Notes: a model not told the origin generated them from the letters alone. Shown: positions 19,223 to 27,743, numbered from the stretch's first letter. The stretch is DNA of 64,000 nt from Defluviicoccus sp046348835 (GCA_046348835.1 JAXMDM010000005.1:1-64000); one strand, 5' to 3'. A program made the numbers and translations.

Positions 19223-19303
19223 GACGATCGCCTATTTTTGCGCCAATCCGTGGGGGTTTCGTGGGCAAACCGGGCTCTCATGCCAAGGCGTCGCCCGCAC
19301 GGG

Positions 19304-19345
19304 TTGCACAGCTGCAATGCTGCGATGCAACACGGATGTGTTGCA
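19304..19345. promoter_or_regulatory. Double palindrome upstream of hppA, candidate operator
   Basis: Two perfect inverted repeats lie side by side: TTGCA-CAGC-TGCAA at 19304-19317 and TGCAACAC-GGAT-GTGTTGCA at 19326-19345. The shared TTGCA/TGCAA half-site occurs four times in 42 bp. They end about 126 bp before the hppA start and have no T-run, so an operator is more likely than a terminator for thiL. Confidence 0.5.
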
Positions 19346-19471
19346 CCCTTCCGCGGCATCTGGCATGTTCGCGTAGCACTTTGATCACAATGAGAATCCT
19401 GCGCAATCACAGGACCGGGAGGCGGGAGCCACATTCTCGGTCGCGAACGCTGCACTAAGGGGGCGGAAACA

Positions 19472-21595
19472 ATGACATACCAATTTACGGCCGTGTACCC
19501 GTTCGTGATCATCTGCGGGTTGATCGCGATCGTGTACGGGGCCTACGCCAGCAAATCGGTCTTGAGCGCAAGCTCCGGCAACGACCGGATGCGCCAAATA
19601 TCCGCCGCCGTCCAGGAAGGTGCGGCGGCCTACCTCAATCGTCAGTATACGACCATCGCCCTCGTCGGTGTCGTGGTCGCCATCATCTTGTTCATCCTGC
19701 TCGGATGGGAGGTGGCGGTCGGCTACGCCATCGGCGCCATCTTGTCCGGCGTGACCGGCTACATCGGCATGAACGTTTCGGTGCGCGCCAACGTGCGGGT
19801 GGCCGATGCGTCTCGCAAGGGCTTGGGCGAGGGGCTTTCCGTCGCCTTCAAGGCGGGGGCGGTAACCGGGATGCTGGTTGCTGGCCTTGCTCTGCTCGCC
19901 GTCGCCATCTACTTCGGCTTTCTCGTTTTTGTTCTCGGCGCTCAGGGACGGGGACTGGTCGACCCGCTCGTCGCTCTCGGTTTCGGCGCGTCGTTGATTT
20001 CGATCTTCGCCAGGCTGGGCGGAGGCATCTTCACCAAGGGTGCCGACGTTGGTGCCGATCTGGTCGGCAAGGTGGAAGCCGGAATCCCCGAGGACGATCC
20101 GCGCAATCCGGCGGTGATTGCCGACAACGTCGGCGACAACGTCGGCGACTGTGCGGGCATGGCGGCCGACCTGTTCGAGACCTACGTGGTGACCATCGTC
20201 GCGACGATGGTGCTCGGATCCATCTTCTTCGCCGGACTGCCGGTGATGCAGAGCGTGCTCATGTATCCGCTCGCCATCGGCGGCGTATGCATCATCACGT
20301 CGGTGATTTCGACCTTCTTCGTCCGCCTCGGCGCCAACAATTCGATCATGGGTGCCCTGTACAAGGGGTTCATCGCCTCCGCCGTGCTTTCGGCGATCGT
20401 CCTGCTGCCGATCACCGCCTGGGTCATCGGCCTGAATACCCAGTTCGTCGTCGGCGCGCACACCTTCACCGGCTGGTCGCTGTTCTGGTGCGGGATCGTC
20501 GGCCTGGCGGTCACCGGGTTGCTGATTTGGGTCACCGAGTACTACACCGGCACCAACTTCCGTCCGGTCAAGATCATCGCCCAGGCGTCGCAGACCGGCC
20601 ACGCCACCAACATCATCCAAGGCCTGGCCATCTCCATGGAAGCCACGGCGATACCGGCGGTGATCATCTGCGTTGCCATCATCCTGACTTACATGCTGGC
20701 CGGTCTGTTCGGCACCGCCATCGCCGTCACCGCGATGCTGGCGCTGGCCGGAATGGTGGTGGCCCTCGATGCCTACGGCCCGGTCACCGACAATGCCGGC
20801 GGCATCGCAGCCATGGCGGACATGGACGAAAGCGTCCGCAAGACCACCGACGCCCTCGATGCGGTCGGCAACACCACCAAGGCGGTCACCAAGGGCTATG
20901 CCATCGGTTCCGCCGGCCTGGGCGCACTGGTGCTGTTCGCCGCATACACCCAGGACCTGTCCTTCTTCAGCGCTCACACCGACCGTTATCCCTACTTCGC
21001 CGGAATCAACGTCGATTTCTCGCTCGCCAATCCCTACGTCGTCGTCGGCCTGTTCATCGGCGGCCTGCTGCCGTATCTGTTCGGCGCCATGGGGATGACC
21101 GCGGTCGGCCGTGCCGCCGCCTCGGTCGTGGTCGAGGTCCGGCGTCAGTTCCGCGACATCAAGGGGATCATGGAAGGCCGGGCAAAGCCGGAGTACGGCG
21201 CCTGCGTCGACATGCTCACCAAGGCGGCGATCAAGGAGATGATCATCCCGTCCTTGTTCCCCGTCCTCGCCCCGGTGGTGTTGTACTTCGTGATCCTCGC
21301 CATCGCCGGCAAATCGGCGGCGTTCGCGGCGGTGGGCGCGATGCTGCTGGGGGTCATCGTCACCGGCCTGTTCGTCGCCATCTCGATGACGGCGGGCGGC
21401 GGCGCCTGGGACAATGCCAAGAAGTACATCGAGGACGGCAATCACGGCGGCAAGGGGTCCGACGCCCACAAGGCCTCGGTCACCGGTGACACCGTCGGCG
21501 ATCCCTACAAGGACACCGCCGGGCCCGCCGTCAACCCGATGATCAAGATCACCAACATCGTCGCTCTGCTGCTGCTGGGCATGCTCGCCCACTAA
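19472..21595 (+). CDS. hppA: Membrane-bound proton-pumping pyrophosphatase
   Basis: HppA couples PPi hydrolysis to proton transport across the membrane. The 707-residue protein has about 16 membrane segments. The PPi-binding loop is GADVGADLVGKVE from G190, followed by the acidic EDDPRNPAVIADNVGDNVGDCAGMAADLFETY. The stretch GNTTKAVTKG has K470 and T473, the pair that marks the potassium-independent subfamily. A second acidic motif near the C-terminus is GDTVGDPYKDTAGPAVNPMIK. A strong intrinsic terminator follows at once. The gene is alone in its transcript, behind the double palindrome. Confidence 0.97.
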   Translation: MTYQFTAVYPFVIICGLIAIVYGAYASKSVLSASSGNDRMRQISAAVQEGAAAYLNRQYTTIALVGVVVAIILFILLGWEVAVGYAIGAILSGVTGYIGMNVSVRANVRVADASRKGLGEGLSVAFKAGAVTGMLVAGLALLAVAIYFGFLVFVLGAQGRGLVDPLVALGFGASLISIFARLGGGIFTKGADVGADLVGKVEAGIPEDDPRNPAVIADNVGDNVGDCAGMAADLFETYVVTIVATMVLGSIFFAGLPVMQSVLMYPLAIGGVCIITSVISTFFVRLGANNSIMGALYKGFIASAVLSAIVLLPITAWVIGLNTQFVVGAHTFTGWSLFWCGIVGLAVTGLLIWVTEYYTGTNFRPVKIIAQASQTGHATNIIQGLAISMEATAIPAVIICVAIILTYMLAGLFGTAIAVTAMLALAGMVVALDAYGPVTDNAGGIAAMADMDESVRKTTDALDAVGNTTKAVTKGYAIGSAGLGALVLFAAYTQDLSFFSAHTDRYPYFAGINVDFSLANPYVVVGLFIGGLLPYLFGAMGMTAVGRAAASVVVEVRRQFRDIKGIMEGRAKPEYGACVDMLTKAAIKEMIIPSLFPVLAPVVLYFVILAIAGKSAAFAAVGAMLLGVIVTGLFVAISMTAGGGAWDNAKKYIEDGNHGGKGSDAHKASVTGDTVGDPYKDTAGPAVNPMIKITNIVALLLLGMLAH

Positions 21596-21613
21596 AGCGG
21601 ACCGGCAAAAACG

Positions 21614-21653
21614 AGCCCCCGCGGCCGGGTCGGCTGCGGGGGCTTTTCTTTTG
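21614..21653 (+). terminator. Intrinsic terminator after hppA
   Basis: A 14-bp stem, AGCCCCCGCGGCCG with CGGCTGCGGGGGCT (one G-T pair), has a GGT loop and is followed by TTTTCTTTT. It lies 19 bp past the stop codon. Confidence 0.92.
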
Positions 21654-21705
21654 CATCCTTTGCAACGGCACCCGGTTCCGGGAAGCGCCTGCCCGGGCCT
21701 TCGCT

Positions 21706-21734
21706 GCTGCCGGAGTCCGCAGAAAAGGTATAAT
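21706..21734 (+). promoter_or_regulatory. Candidate promoter of the CYTH-CHAD gene
   Basis: A perfect -10 box TATAAT at 21729-21734 is 17 bp after a weak -35 box GCTGCC. The position suits a leader of about 20 nt before the ATG at 21761. Confidence 0.45.
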
Positions 21735-21760
21735 CGGCGCCGGGTCGTAAAGATGCCGCC

Positions 21761-23419
21761 ATGACTGATAGGGACATGGGATCAGAAGAAGCCGATGAGG
21801 AGGAGATCGCCGGCGAAGAGGGCATCCCCCTGCCGTTCCCGTCGCCGTCACCCGTTGGTAGCCCGATAGTTCTGCAGTTTGCCGTCGATGCCGGGGCGTT
21901 CAGACAGCTCGGTGAGGCTGACTACCCCGCTTGGGCGAAAAGCGACGCCATCCGGCGCCACCTGAAAAGCACCTATTTCGATACCGAAGACCAGCGACTC
22001 GCCCGCCGAGGGCTGTCCCTGAACGTGCGCTCCGACGGCCGTCGGTATAGTCAGAAGCTTACCGCCGAAAATTCGGGCGAAAACGGCAGCGCGGAGGCGA
22101 GCGACTGGCAAGGAGAAATCACCACCGCGGCGCCGCAGCTCGAGGCGATCGATAATCCCGAGCTGCGCGAGCGCCTGGGCTTCCTGTCTCCCGATGCGTT
22201 GATCCCCCTGTTCACCACGGACATCAAGCGGGAGGAACGGATCGTCGAGGTGTTCGAGGGCGGCCAGGACAACCTGATCGCGGTGGCCCTGGATCAGGGC
22301 GAGATCGGTGCGGGGTCGACGGTCGCGCGGTTGAGCGAGGTGAAGCTGAAGCTCCTGCAGGGGCTGCCGGCCGCGTTGTACCGCTTTGGGCTCGCCGTTC
22401 TCGAGCGGGTGCCGCTGGCCCTGGAGCCGCAGAGCCGGGCGGCGCGCGGCTTCGCCCTCGTTAGCGGGACGCCCCCCTCATGGAGCAAGGCCTTCTCCGT
22501 CCAACTGGATACGGAGATGACGGTGGAGGATGGCATGGTCTGCATCCTTTCCGCCTGCGTCGGCCAGTTGCTGGCCAACCAAGCGGCCGTCGCCGACGGC
22601 CGCGATCCGGAGGGAGTGCATCAGTTTCGGGTGGCGCTACGCCGGTTGCGCTCGGCATTGACCACCTTCAAGCCGGTGTTGCCGCCGACCCAACTCGACC
22701 ATTTCCAGGAGGCGGCCCGCTGGTCGGTGCGGGCGCTCAACCCGGCCCGCGACTGGGACGTGTTCCTCGACGAGTTGCTGCCGCCGGTCGGCGGTGCCCC
22801 TGGCGTCGATCAGGGTCGGTTCGCCGCCTTGCAGGCGGGTGTGGGTGCTGCCCGTGCCGCCGGCTACGAGGAGGCGCGGGCCATGCTTCGGTCGCCCCGA
22901 TATACCCGCCTGGTGCTGGAAACGGCGTTGTGGTTGGACGAGCGCGGCTGGCGGCGCGAGGCCTCGGCGCCGGCCGCCGAACGTCTCGGCGAGACGATAT
23001 CCGGCTATGCCGGTGTGCTCCTCGATAAGCGCCATGGGAGCGCGCGTAAGCGGGGCAGGGGCTTCGATAACCAGCCGGCGGAGGAGCGGCACAGGCTGCG
23101 GATTGCGCTGAAAAAACTGCGGTACGCGACCGAGTTCTTCCGCTCTTTGTATCCGGCTGAACAGACCAGGCCCTATCTCGCCCGGCTCAAAAGCCTGCAG
23201 GACACCCTTGGCCACATGAACGATGTGGCCACCGCGGAAAGACTGATCGGGAGCCTGATCGACGGACGAACCGAGAATAACCGCATCGATGGCGAGTTGG
23301 TGAAACTGGCCGTTGCGGGCGGACGAATACTGGGCTGGTATGCTCATGCGGTCGAGGCGGTGGAGCCCAAGGCCCGCCGCGCTTGGCGAGAATTCAAGGC
23401 GTCCGAAGTGTTTTGGTGA
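21761..23419 (+). CDS. CYTH-CHAD domain protein, probable polyphosphate binder
   Basis: The 552-residue protein has a charged N-terminal tail, a CYTH domain (about 35-220) and a CHAD domain (about 255-545). CYTH enzymes act on triphosphates; CHAD domains bind polyphosphate through basic histidine/arginine helices, seen here as GVHQFRVALRRLRSAL (H287) and RHRLRIALKKLRYATEFFR. The CYTH signature ExExK is replaced by PIVLQ at 35-39, and the C-terminal acidic strand ExExE reads SEVKLKL at 192-198. Both sets of metal-binding acids are therefore mostly lost or reversed in charge, while basic residues such as NVRSDGRRYSQKL remain. Catalysis is doubtful; binding of long polyphosphate is likely. It follows hppA, another phosphate-metabolism gene. 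Confidence 0.88.
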   Translation: MTDRDMGSEEADEEEIAGEEGIPLPFPSPSPVGSPIVLQFAVDAGAFRQLGEADYPAWAKSDAIRRHLKSTYFDTEDQRLARRGLSLNVRSDGRRYSQKLTAENSGENGSAEASDWQGEITTAAPQLEAIDNPELRERLGFLSPDALIPLFTTDIKREERIVEVFEGGQDNLIAVALDQGEIGAGSTVARLSEVKLKLLQGLPAALYRFGLAVLERVPLALEPQSRAARGFALVSGTPPSWSKAFSVQLDTEMTVEDGMVCILSACVGQLLANQAAVADGRDPEGVHQFRVALRRLRSALTTFKPVLPPTQLDHFQEAARWSVRALNPARDWDVFLDELLPPVGGAPGVDQGRFAALQAGVGAARAAGYEEARAMLRSPRYTRLVLETALWLDERGWRREASAPAAERLGETISGYAGVLLDKRHGSARKRGRGFDNQPAEERHRLRIALKKLRYATEFFRSLYPAEQTRPYLARLKSLQDTLGHMNDVATAERLIGSLIDGRTENNRIDGELVKLAVAGGRILGWYAHAVEAVEPKARRAWREFKASEVFW

Positions 23420-23439
23420 GCCGGGAGCGCCAGCGACCA

Positions 23440-24066
23440 ATGATCACCGTCCTCGTCGCCAACATGAAAGGGGGGGCCGGGAAGACGACAATCGCCACCA
23501 ATCTGGCGGCGGCTTATGCCGATAGCGGCCTGCGAACGGTTCTGGCCGATGCCGATCGTCAGCGAAGCAGCCTGCGCTGGGCCGAATCCAGGCCCCATAC
23601 GTTCGCTCCGATCACGGCACTGGACTGGACGAAAGGCGCCTCGCAGGTTCCGGCGGGGACGGCGCGACTGATCGTCGACTCGCCCGCCGGCATGCCCACG
23701 CGTCGCATGGAGGATCTGGTGCGCCTGGCCGACGTCATCCTGATCCCGATCATCCCGTCGGTATTCGACGAAGGGACGACCGCCCGCTTCCTCTCGCAGT
23801 TGAAGGAAATCAAACCGGTACGCAAGGGCAAGCGGCCCTATGCGCTGGTGCGCAACCGCCTGCGGTCCCGCTCCCGCAGCGTCGCCCGGCTGGAGCGGTT
23901 CATCGGTTCGCTGCAATGCGAGGCGGTCGGGCGCATCCCCGACCGGGCGGTCTTTGCCGAAGTTGCCGCGGAGGGCGGTGGCGTCTTCGACCTTCCCGGA
24001 AAGCGGGGCCAAACCCTGCGCCAGGACTGGTTCGACATCCTCGATTTTATCGAGCAGCAGATCTGA
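23440..24066 (+). CDS. ParA/MinD-family ATPase
   Basis: A 208-residue P-loop ATPase with the deviant Walker A motif MKGGAGKTT near the start, a switch I-like LADADRQRSSLRW and a Walker B-like LIVDSPAG. It resembles small ParA-like proteins that act without a dedicated ParB. The following gene is bamE on the opposite strand, so no partner is visible. GGGAG precedes the ATG at 23440; an in-frame start 57 bases earlier lies inside the CYTH-CHAD gene. Its cargo is unknown, but association with polyphosphate or storage-granule positioning would fit the neighbour and is only a guess. Confidence 0.82.
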   Translation: MITVLVANMKGGAGKTTIATNLAAAYADSGLRTVLADADRQRSSLRWAESRPHTFAPITALDWTKGASQVPAGTARLIVDSPAGMPTRRMEDLVRLADVILIPIIPSVFDEGTTARFLSQLKEIKPVRKGKRPYALVRNRLRSRSRSVARLERFIGSLQCEAVGRIPDRAVFAEVAAEGGGVFDLPGKRGQTLRQDWFDILDFIEQQI

Positions 24067-24097
24067 CCGGCGAAGACCGCTAAGGCGCCGGTTCGCC

Positions 24098-24700
24098 CTA
24101 TCGACCGCCTCCGGTGGGCCCGCCGCCGCCCGGACCCGTCTCCTTGTTGAACCGGCCGAGGTTGCCCAGCATCTGCTGGATAATCGTCGGCGACTGACCG
24201 AACGAGGGCGTCTCGCGACTCACCACGTCGACTTCGCGGCCGCGCTCCAGACCGAATTTGTCCACCGACGAGACGACGCCCTGATCGTCGAAATAGATGG
24301 AAACCACCTGTCGTTCGATGCTTTCGGGAGCGAGAAAGGCGATCGTCCGTTCCCGGTTCGAGATGTAGTACCAGGCATTCTCGTCGAACACCGCCACGTT
24401 GGACGGTGTCCCGAGGGCGGCGACCACATCGGCACGGGTGCTGACCCCGGGTTGAACGCGGGCGAGATCTATGGCGTCGACGGGGTCGCCGTGGGTACTG
24501 AGCTTGCCCTCGCAGGCGGCCAGGGCCATGGCCAAAACCAGCGTCAGCCCGGTGACGGTGCGACGGCGGCCGGCGGCGATTCCTTTGCTCTTGCCGGGTG
24601 CGGCCGGTTGCCTTGACGAGGACCGCGCGCCATTCTTCGACGCAAGGGCGCGAGCGGCAGGGCGTCGGCGCGGGGAGGGAACGTGGTCGCAAACAGGCAT
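24098..24700 (-). CDS. bamE: Outer-membrane assembly lipoprotein BamE (SmpA)
   Basis: BamE is a lipoprotein part of the BAM complex that inserts beta-barrel proteins. The 200-residue product has a long basic N-terminus, a hydrophobic segment and lipobox (LTLVLAMALAAC, near residue 60). The SmpA/OmlA domain follows: IDLARVQPGVSTRADVVAALGTPS, NAWYYISNRER, QVVSIYFDDQGVV. The pre-signal stretch is unusually long, but no later ATG or GTG precedes the hydrophobic segment, and GAGG lies eight bases before the ATG. Its 5' end overlaps the divergent chaperone gene by 18 bp. The C-terminus ends in a glycine-rich tail. Confidence 0.88.
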   Translation of the reverse strand: MPVCDHVPSPRRRPAARALASKNGARSSSRQPAAPGKSKGIAAGRRRTVTGLTLVLAMALAACEGKLSTHGDPVDAIDLARVQPGVSTRADVVAALGTPSNVAVFDENAWYYISNRERTIAFLAPESIERQVVSIYFDDQGVVSSVDKFGLERGREVDVVSRETPSFGQSPTIIQQMLGNLGRFNKETGPGGGGPTGGGR

Positions 24701-25282
24701 GACGGAGACCTCGCAGGATCGGGATCTTCGATAAGGGGCCGATGGCGCTTCCGCCCCTGGCGCGCAAAGGCCACGGCGGCCGCCGCTGCCGGCGAGCGCC
24801 TTTATCGTACGATCGTCGAGCAGGCACGCAATCCGGAATTTTATCAGCAGTGGGAGGTTCCCGATACGCCCGATGGTCGGTTCGACATGATCGCGCTGCA
24901 TGCGATCCTCGTCCTTCGCCGCATGCGCGACGATGCGACGGCGGCGAATACCGCCCAAGCGCTGTTCGATCGGATGTTCGTCGATTTCGACGAGAGCCTG
25001 CGCGAGATGGGGGTGGGCGACCTGCGTGTGGGAAAGCAGGTGAAGGCGATGGCCAAGGGGGTCTACGGACGAATCGTCGCCTATGGGGACGCCCTCGACC
25101 GCAAGGATCAGGCAGGGCTGGCCGAGGCGCTGCGGCGGAACGTCTATCGCAGCGCCGTTCCGGTCGACGATTCGGTCGCACGACTGGCTAGCTACATGCA
25201 GCGCGAGGCGGATTCCCTGGCCGGGACAGACATCACCGCCCTGCTCGCCGGGACGTTCCGCTTCCTGCCGCCGTCGTCCTGA
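24683..25282 (+). CDS. Ubiquinol-cytochrome c chaperone (CBP3/UQCC1 family)
   Basis: A 199-residue member of the family that in mitochondria aids cytochrome b synthesis and bc1 complex assembly. Characteristic stretches are RLYRTIVEQARNPEFYQQWEVPDTPDGRFDMIALHAILVLRR, LFDRMFVDFDESLREMGVGDLRVGKQVKAMAKGVYGR and YGDALDR. The GTG start has GGGAGGGAAC immediately before it, which decides the start. It precedes plsX as in many alphaproteobacteria, but the DUF177 gene usually found between them is missing here. Confidence 0.9.
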   Translation: MVANRHDGDLAGSGSSIRGRWRFRPWRAKATAAAAAGERLYRTIVEQARNPEFYQQWEVPDTPDGRFDMIALHAILVLRRMRDDATAANTAQALFDRMFVDFDESLREMGVGDLRVGKQVKAMAKGVYGRIVAYGDALDRKDQAGLAEALRRNVYRSAVPVDDSVARLASYMQREADSLAGTDITALLAGTFRFLPPSS

Positions 25283-25580
25283 CCGCGCCGGATGACCCGT
25301 AGCAGCCGGACCGAGGTCTCCCCATGCCGCAATGTTCTTGCGGCGGTTGGCGAATGTCACTAAGTGTGCCGCCGCGGGGAAACCAGGCCCGGGCCCTGCG
25401 TTTGGCACGGCCTCGGGGCGCCCGCCATCGATGCACCCATTTCGGCCGCGAAAGTTGTATGATGTCGGGTAACGCCGCCTGCGAAGCGTTCACCGCCCCC
25501 GGCCGGTGCGCCCGGCGCATCCGGTCGATGTGCGGTACGTCCACCCGGGGAGTCCGAGGACGAGGAACAGGACGAACACG
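25283..25580. other. Gap between the chaperone gene and plsX
   Basis: No gene is supported; in particular no trace of the usual DUF177 (YceD) protein is seen. A TATGAT at 25458-25463 could be a -10 box for plsX but its -35 region is weak. Confidence 0.4.
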
Positions 25581-26630
25581 TTGCCAGAAACCATAACGAT
25601 CGCGGTCGACGCGATGGGCGGCGACCGGGCTCCCGGGATCGTCGTCGAGGGTCTGCAGCGGTGCAGCGTCGCCGATCACAACGTCCGCTTTCTGCTGTTC
25701 GGCCGGGAAGCGGAGGTGGCGCCGTTGGTTGCGCGTGACAAGGATTTGCAATCGCGCGTCGAAGTTCGGGATGCGAGCGATGTGATCGAGGGAAGCACGC
25801 GTCCTTCGGTGGCCTTGCGCTCCGGCCGCAACTCCAGCATGCGCCTTGCCATCGATGCGGTGGCCACGGGTGAGGCGCAAGGGATCGTCTCCGCCGGCAA
25901 TACCGGTGCCTTGATGGCCATGGCCAAGTTCGTGCTGAAGACGCTGCCCGGTGTCGACCGTCCGGCGATCGCCTCGGTTTTTCCCACCCTGCGCGGCCGG
26001 ACCGTCTTTCTCGATCTCGGCGCCAATGTCGAATGCACAGCCGACAACCTGTTCCAGTTCGCGGTGATGGGGGAGGTGTACGCGCGCAAGGTGCTCGGGC
26101 TGGCGCGACCCACCGTCGGTCTGCTCAACGTCGGCGCCGAGGATCTGAAGGGCAACGATGCGGTGAAAAAGGCCGCGGCGATGCTGCAGGAGAGCGCCCT
26201 GCTGATGGATTTTCACGGCTTTGTCGAGGGGGACGACATTGCCATGGGCACGGTCGATGTCATCGTCACCGACGGCTTCACCGGCAACGTGGCGCTGAAG
26301 ACGGCGGAAGGAACCGCCAAGCTTTATACGCACCTGCTACGCGCGGCGTTTTCCGGGTCTCCGCTCGCCCGGGTCGGCGGGCTACTTGCCCGCGCGTCGC
26401 TGTTGGGCATGCGCTCGCGGGTCGACCCGCGCCGCTATAATGGGGCCATGTTCCTCGGCCTCAACGGTGTCTGCGTCAAGAGCCACGGCGGAACCGACGC
26501 CGTCGGCTTCGGCAATGCCGTCCGCGTCGCCGTTCAACTCGTCGCCGACGGGGTGAACGAGGGCATCAAGCAGGATTTCCTCTGTCTCGGCACTTCCGCC
26601 GGTCTCGCCAAGAAAGTCGCCGCACAATAA
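25581..26630 (+). CDS. plsX: Phosphate acyltransferase PlsX
   Basis: PlsX converts acyl-ACP to acyl-phosphate at the start of phospholipid synthesis. The protein has the family start ITIAVDAMGGDRAPGIVVEG, then SMRLAIDAVATGEAQGIVSAGNTGALMA, FLDLGANVECTADNLFQFAVMG and GNVALKTAEGTAK. I chose TTG at 25581, eight bases after AGGA, giving 349 residues. A GTG/ATG-type start at 25506 would add 25 non-conserved residues. The stop codon shares one base with the fabH ATG, so the two are coupled. Confidence 0.94.
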   Translation: MPETITIAVDAMGGDRAPGIVVEGLQRCSVADHNVRFLLFGREAEVAPLVARDKDLQSRVEVRDASDVIEGSTRPSVALRSGRNSSMRLAIDAVATGEAQGIVSAGNTGALMAMAKFVLKTLPGVDRPAIASVFPTLRGRTVFLDLGANVECTADNLFQFAVMGEVYARKVLGLARPTVGLLNVGAEDLKGNDAVKKAAAMLQESALLMDFHGFVEGDDIAMGTVDVIVTDGFTGNVALKTAEGTAKLYTHLLRAAFSGSPLARVGGLLARASLLGMRSRVDPRRYNGAMFLGLNGVCVKSHGGTDAVGFGNAVRVAVQLVADGVNEGIKQDFLCLGTSAGLAKKVAAQ

Positions 26631-27604
26631 TGACCACGCTCCAATCACGGATCACCGGCACCGGCGCCTACCTGCCGGAGCGGGTGGTTACCAACGAGGA
26701 ACTGGCGGCCCGCATCAACTCCTCGGACAACTGGATCGTCACCCGCACCGGAATCCGCCAGCGCCACGTCGCGGCGGAAGGGGAGGTGACGTCCGATCTC
26801 GGCAGCCATGCCGGCGCCCAGGCGCTGGCGGCGGCCGGGATTACCGCCGCCGATGTGGATCTGGTGGTCGTCGCCACCACCACCCCCGACGATACCTTTC
26901 CGGCGACGGCGACCCAGGTCCAGGCGAAACTGGGCATCCGCCGCGGCGGCGCGTTCGATGTGCAGGCCGTGTGCTGCGGCTTTGTCTATGCGCTCGCCAT
27001 CGCCGACAATTTCATCAAGGCGGGGCAGGTGGCGACGGTCCTGGTCGTCGGCGCCGAGACCTATTCGCGGATCCTCGACTGGGAGGACCGTTCCACCTGC
27101 GTACTTTTCGGCGACGGCGCCGGGGCGGTCGTCGTCCAGACGGCGGAGAACGCGGATGACCACGGCTCACGGGTGCTTTCCACCCATCTCCATGCCGATG
27201 GCCGCTACCGAGACATCCTCTATGTCGACGGCGGTCCCTCGCAGACGGGAACCGTCGGCCATCTGAGGATGTCCGGAAAGGAGGTCTACCGTCACGCCGT
27301 CGCCAGCCTCGCCGCCGTTGCCGAGGAAGCGCTCGCCGCCAACCGGCTCTCGGTGGCCGATCTCGACTGGATGGTTCCCCACCAGGCGAACATCCGGATC
27401 ATCGAGAGCCTCGGCAAGCGCCTCGGTATCCCGTCCGAGCGCGTCGTCGTCACCGTCGATCGCCATGCCAACACCTCGGCGGCCTCGATTCCGCTCGCCC
27501 TTGACGAGGCGGTCCGGGACGGCCGCCTGACCGCGGGCGATCTCGTCCTCATCGAGGCGATCGGCGGCGGCCTGACCTGGGGAGCGGCCCTCGTCCGCTG
27601 GTAA
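26630..27604 (+). CDS. fabH: 3-Oxoacyl-ACP synthase III
   Basis: FabH condenses acetyl-CoA with malonyl-ACP to start fatty-acid chains. The 324-residue thiolase-fold enzyme has the catalytic cysteine C115 in DVQAVCCGFVYAL, the histidine in WMVPHQANIRII and the asparagine in HANTSAASIPLAL. TRTGIRQRHVA at about 39-49 is the CoA-binding region. Translation is coupled to plsX. GC-rich stem-loops follow the stop. Confidence 0.97.
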   Translation: MTTLQSRITGTGAYLPERVVTNEELAARINSSDNWIVTRTGIRQRHVAAEGEVTSDLGSHAGAQALAAAGITAADVDLVVVATTTPDDTFPATATQVQAKLGIRRGGAFDVQAVCCGFVYALAIADNFIKAGQVATVLVVGAETYSRILDWEDRSTCVLFGDGAGAVVVQTAENADDHGSRVLSTHLHADGRYRDILYVDGGPSQTGTVGHLRMSGKEVYRHAVASLAAVAEEALAANRLSVADLDWMVPHQANIRIIESLGKRLGIPSERVVVTVDRHANTSAASIPLALDEAVRDGRLTAGDLVLIEAIGGGLTWGAALVRW

Positions 27605-27622
27605 GCCCGAAAACTGCATAGA

Positions 27623-27659
27623 GGCGGCGACGTCGCCGCCCTCTGGGCTTGCAGAGCCC
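27623..27659 (+). terminator. Stem-loops after fabH
   Basis: A perfect palindrome GGCGGCGACGTCGCCGCC at 27623-27640 is followed by a small hairpin GGGCT-TGCAG-AGCCC at 27645-27659. There is no T-run, so the terminator role is inferred from position. Confidence 0.4.
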
Positions 27660-27686
27660 GCCAGGGGCCTCCACATCCCCTTGATA

Positions 27687-27715
27687 TTGACGGACTTCTA
27701 CCGCTTTAGTAGGGT
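27687..27715 (+). promoter_or_regulatory. Candidate ihfA promoter
   Basis: TTGACG at 27687-27692 and TAGGGT at 27710-27715 are separated by 17 bp, 28 bp before the ihfA start. The -35 box is good and the -10 box is poor. Confidence 0.4.
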
Positions 27716-27743
27716 ATCAAAGGCAGCTTCGGGGTGGTAAAGC

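Noticed and set aside
19385..21592. A 735-codon open frame on the strand opposite hppA
   Set aside because: It mirrors hppA codon for codon and is rich in His, Asp, Arg and Gly, as expected from the reverse of GC-biased third positions. No start site or family is visible.
25401..25425. TTTGGCACG near 25400 as a second sigma-54 promoter
   Set aside because: No GC dinucleotide falls at the required 10-base distance from GG.
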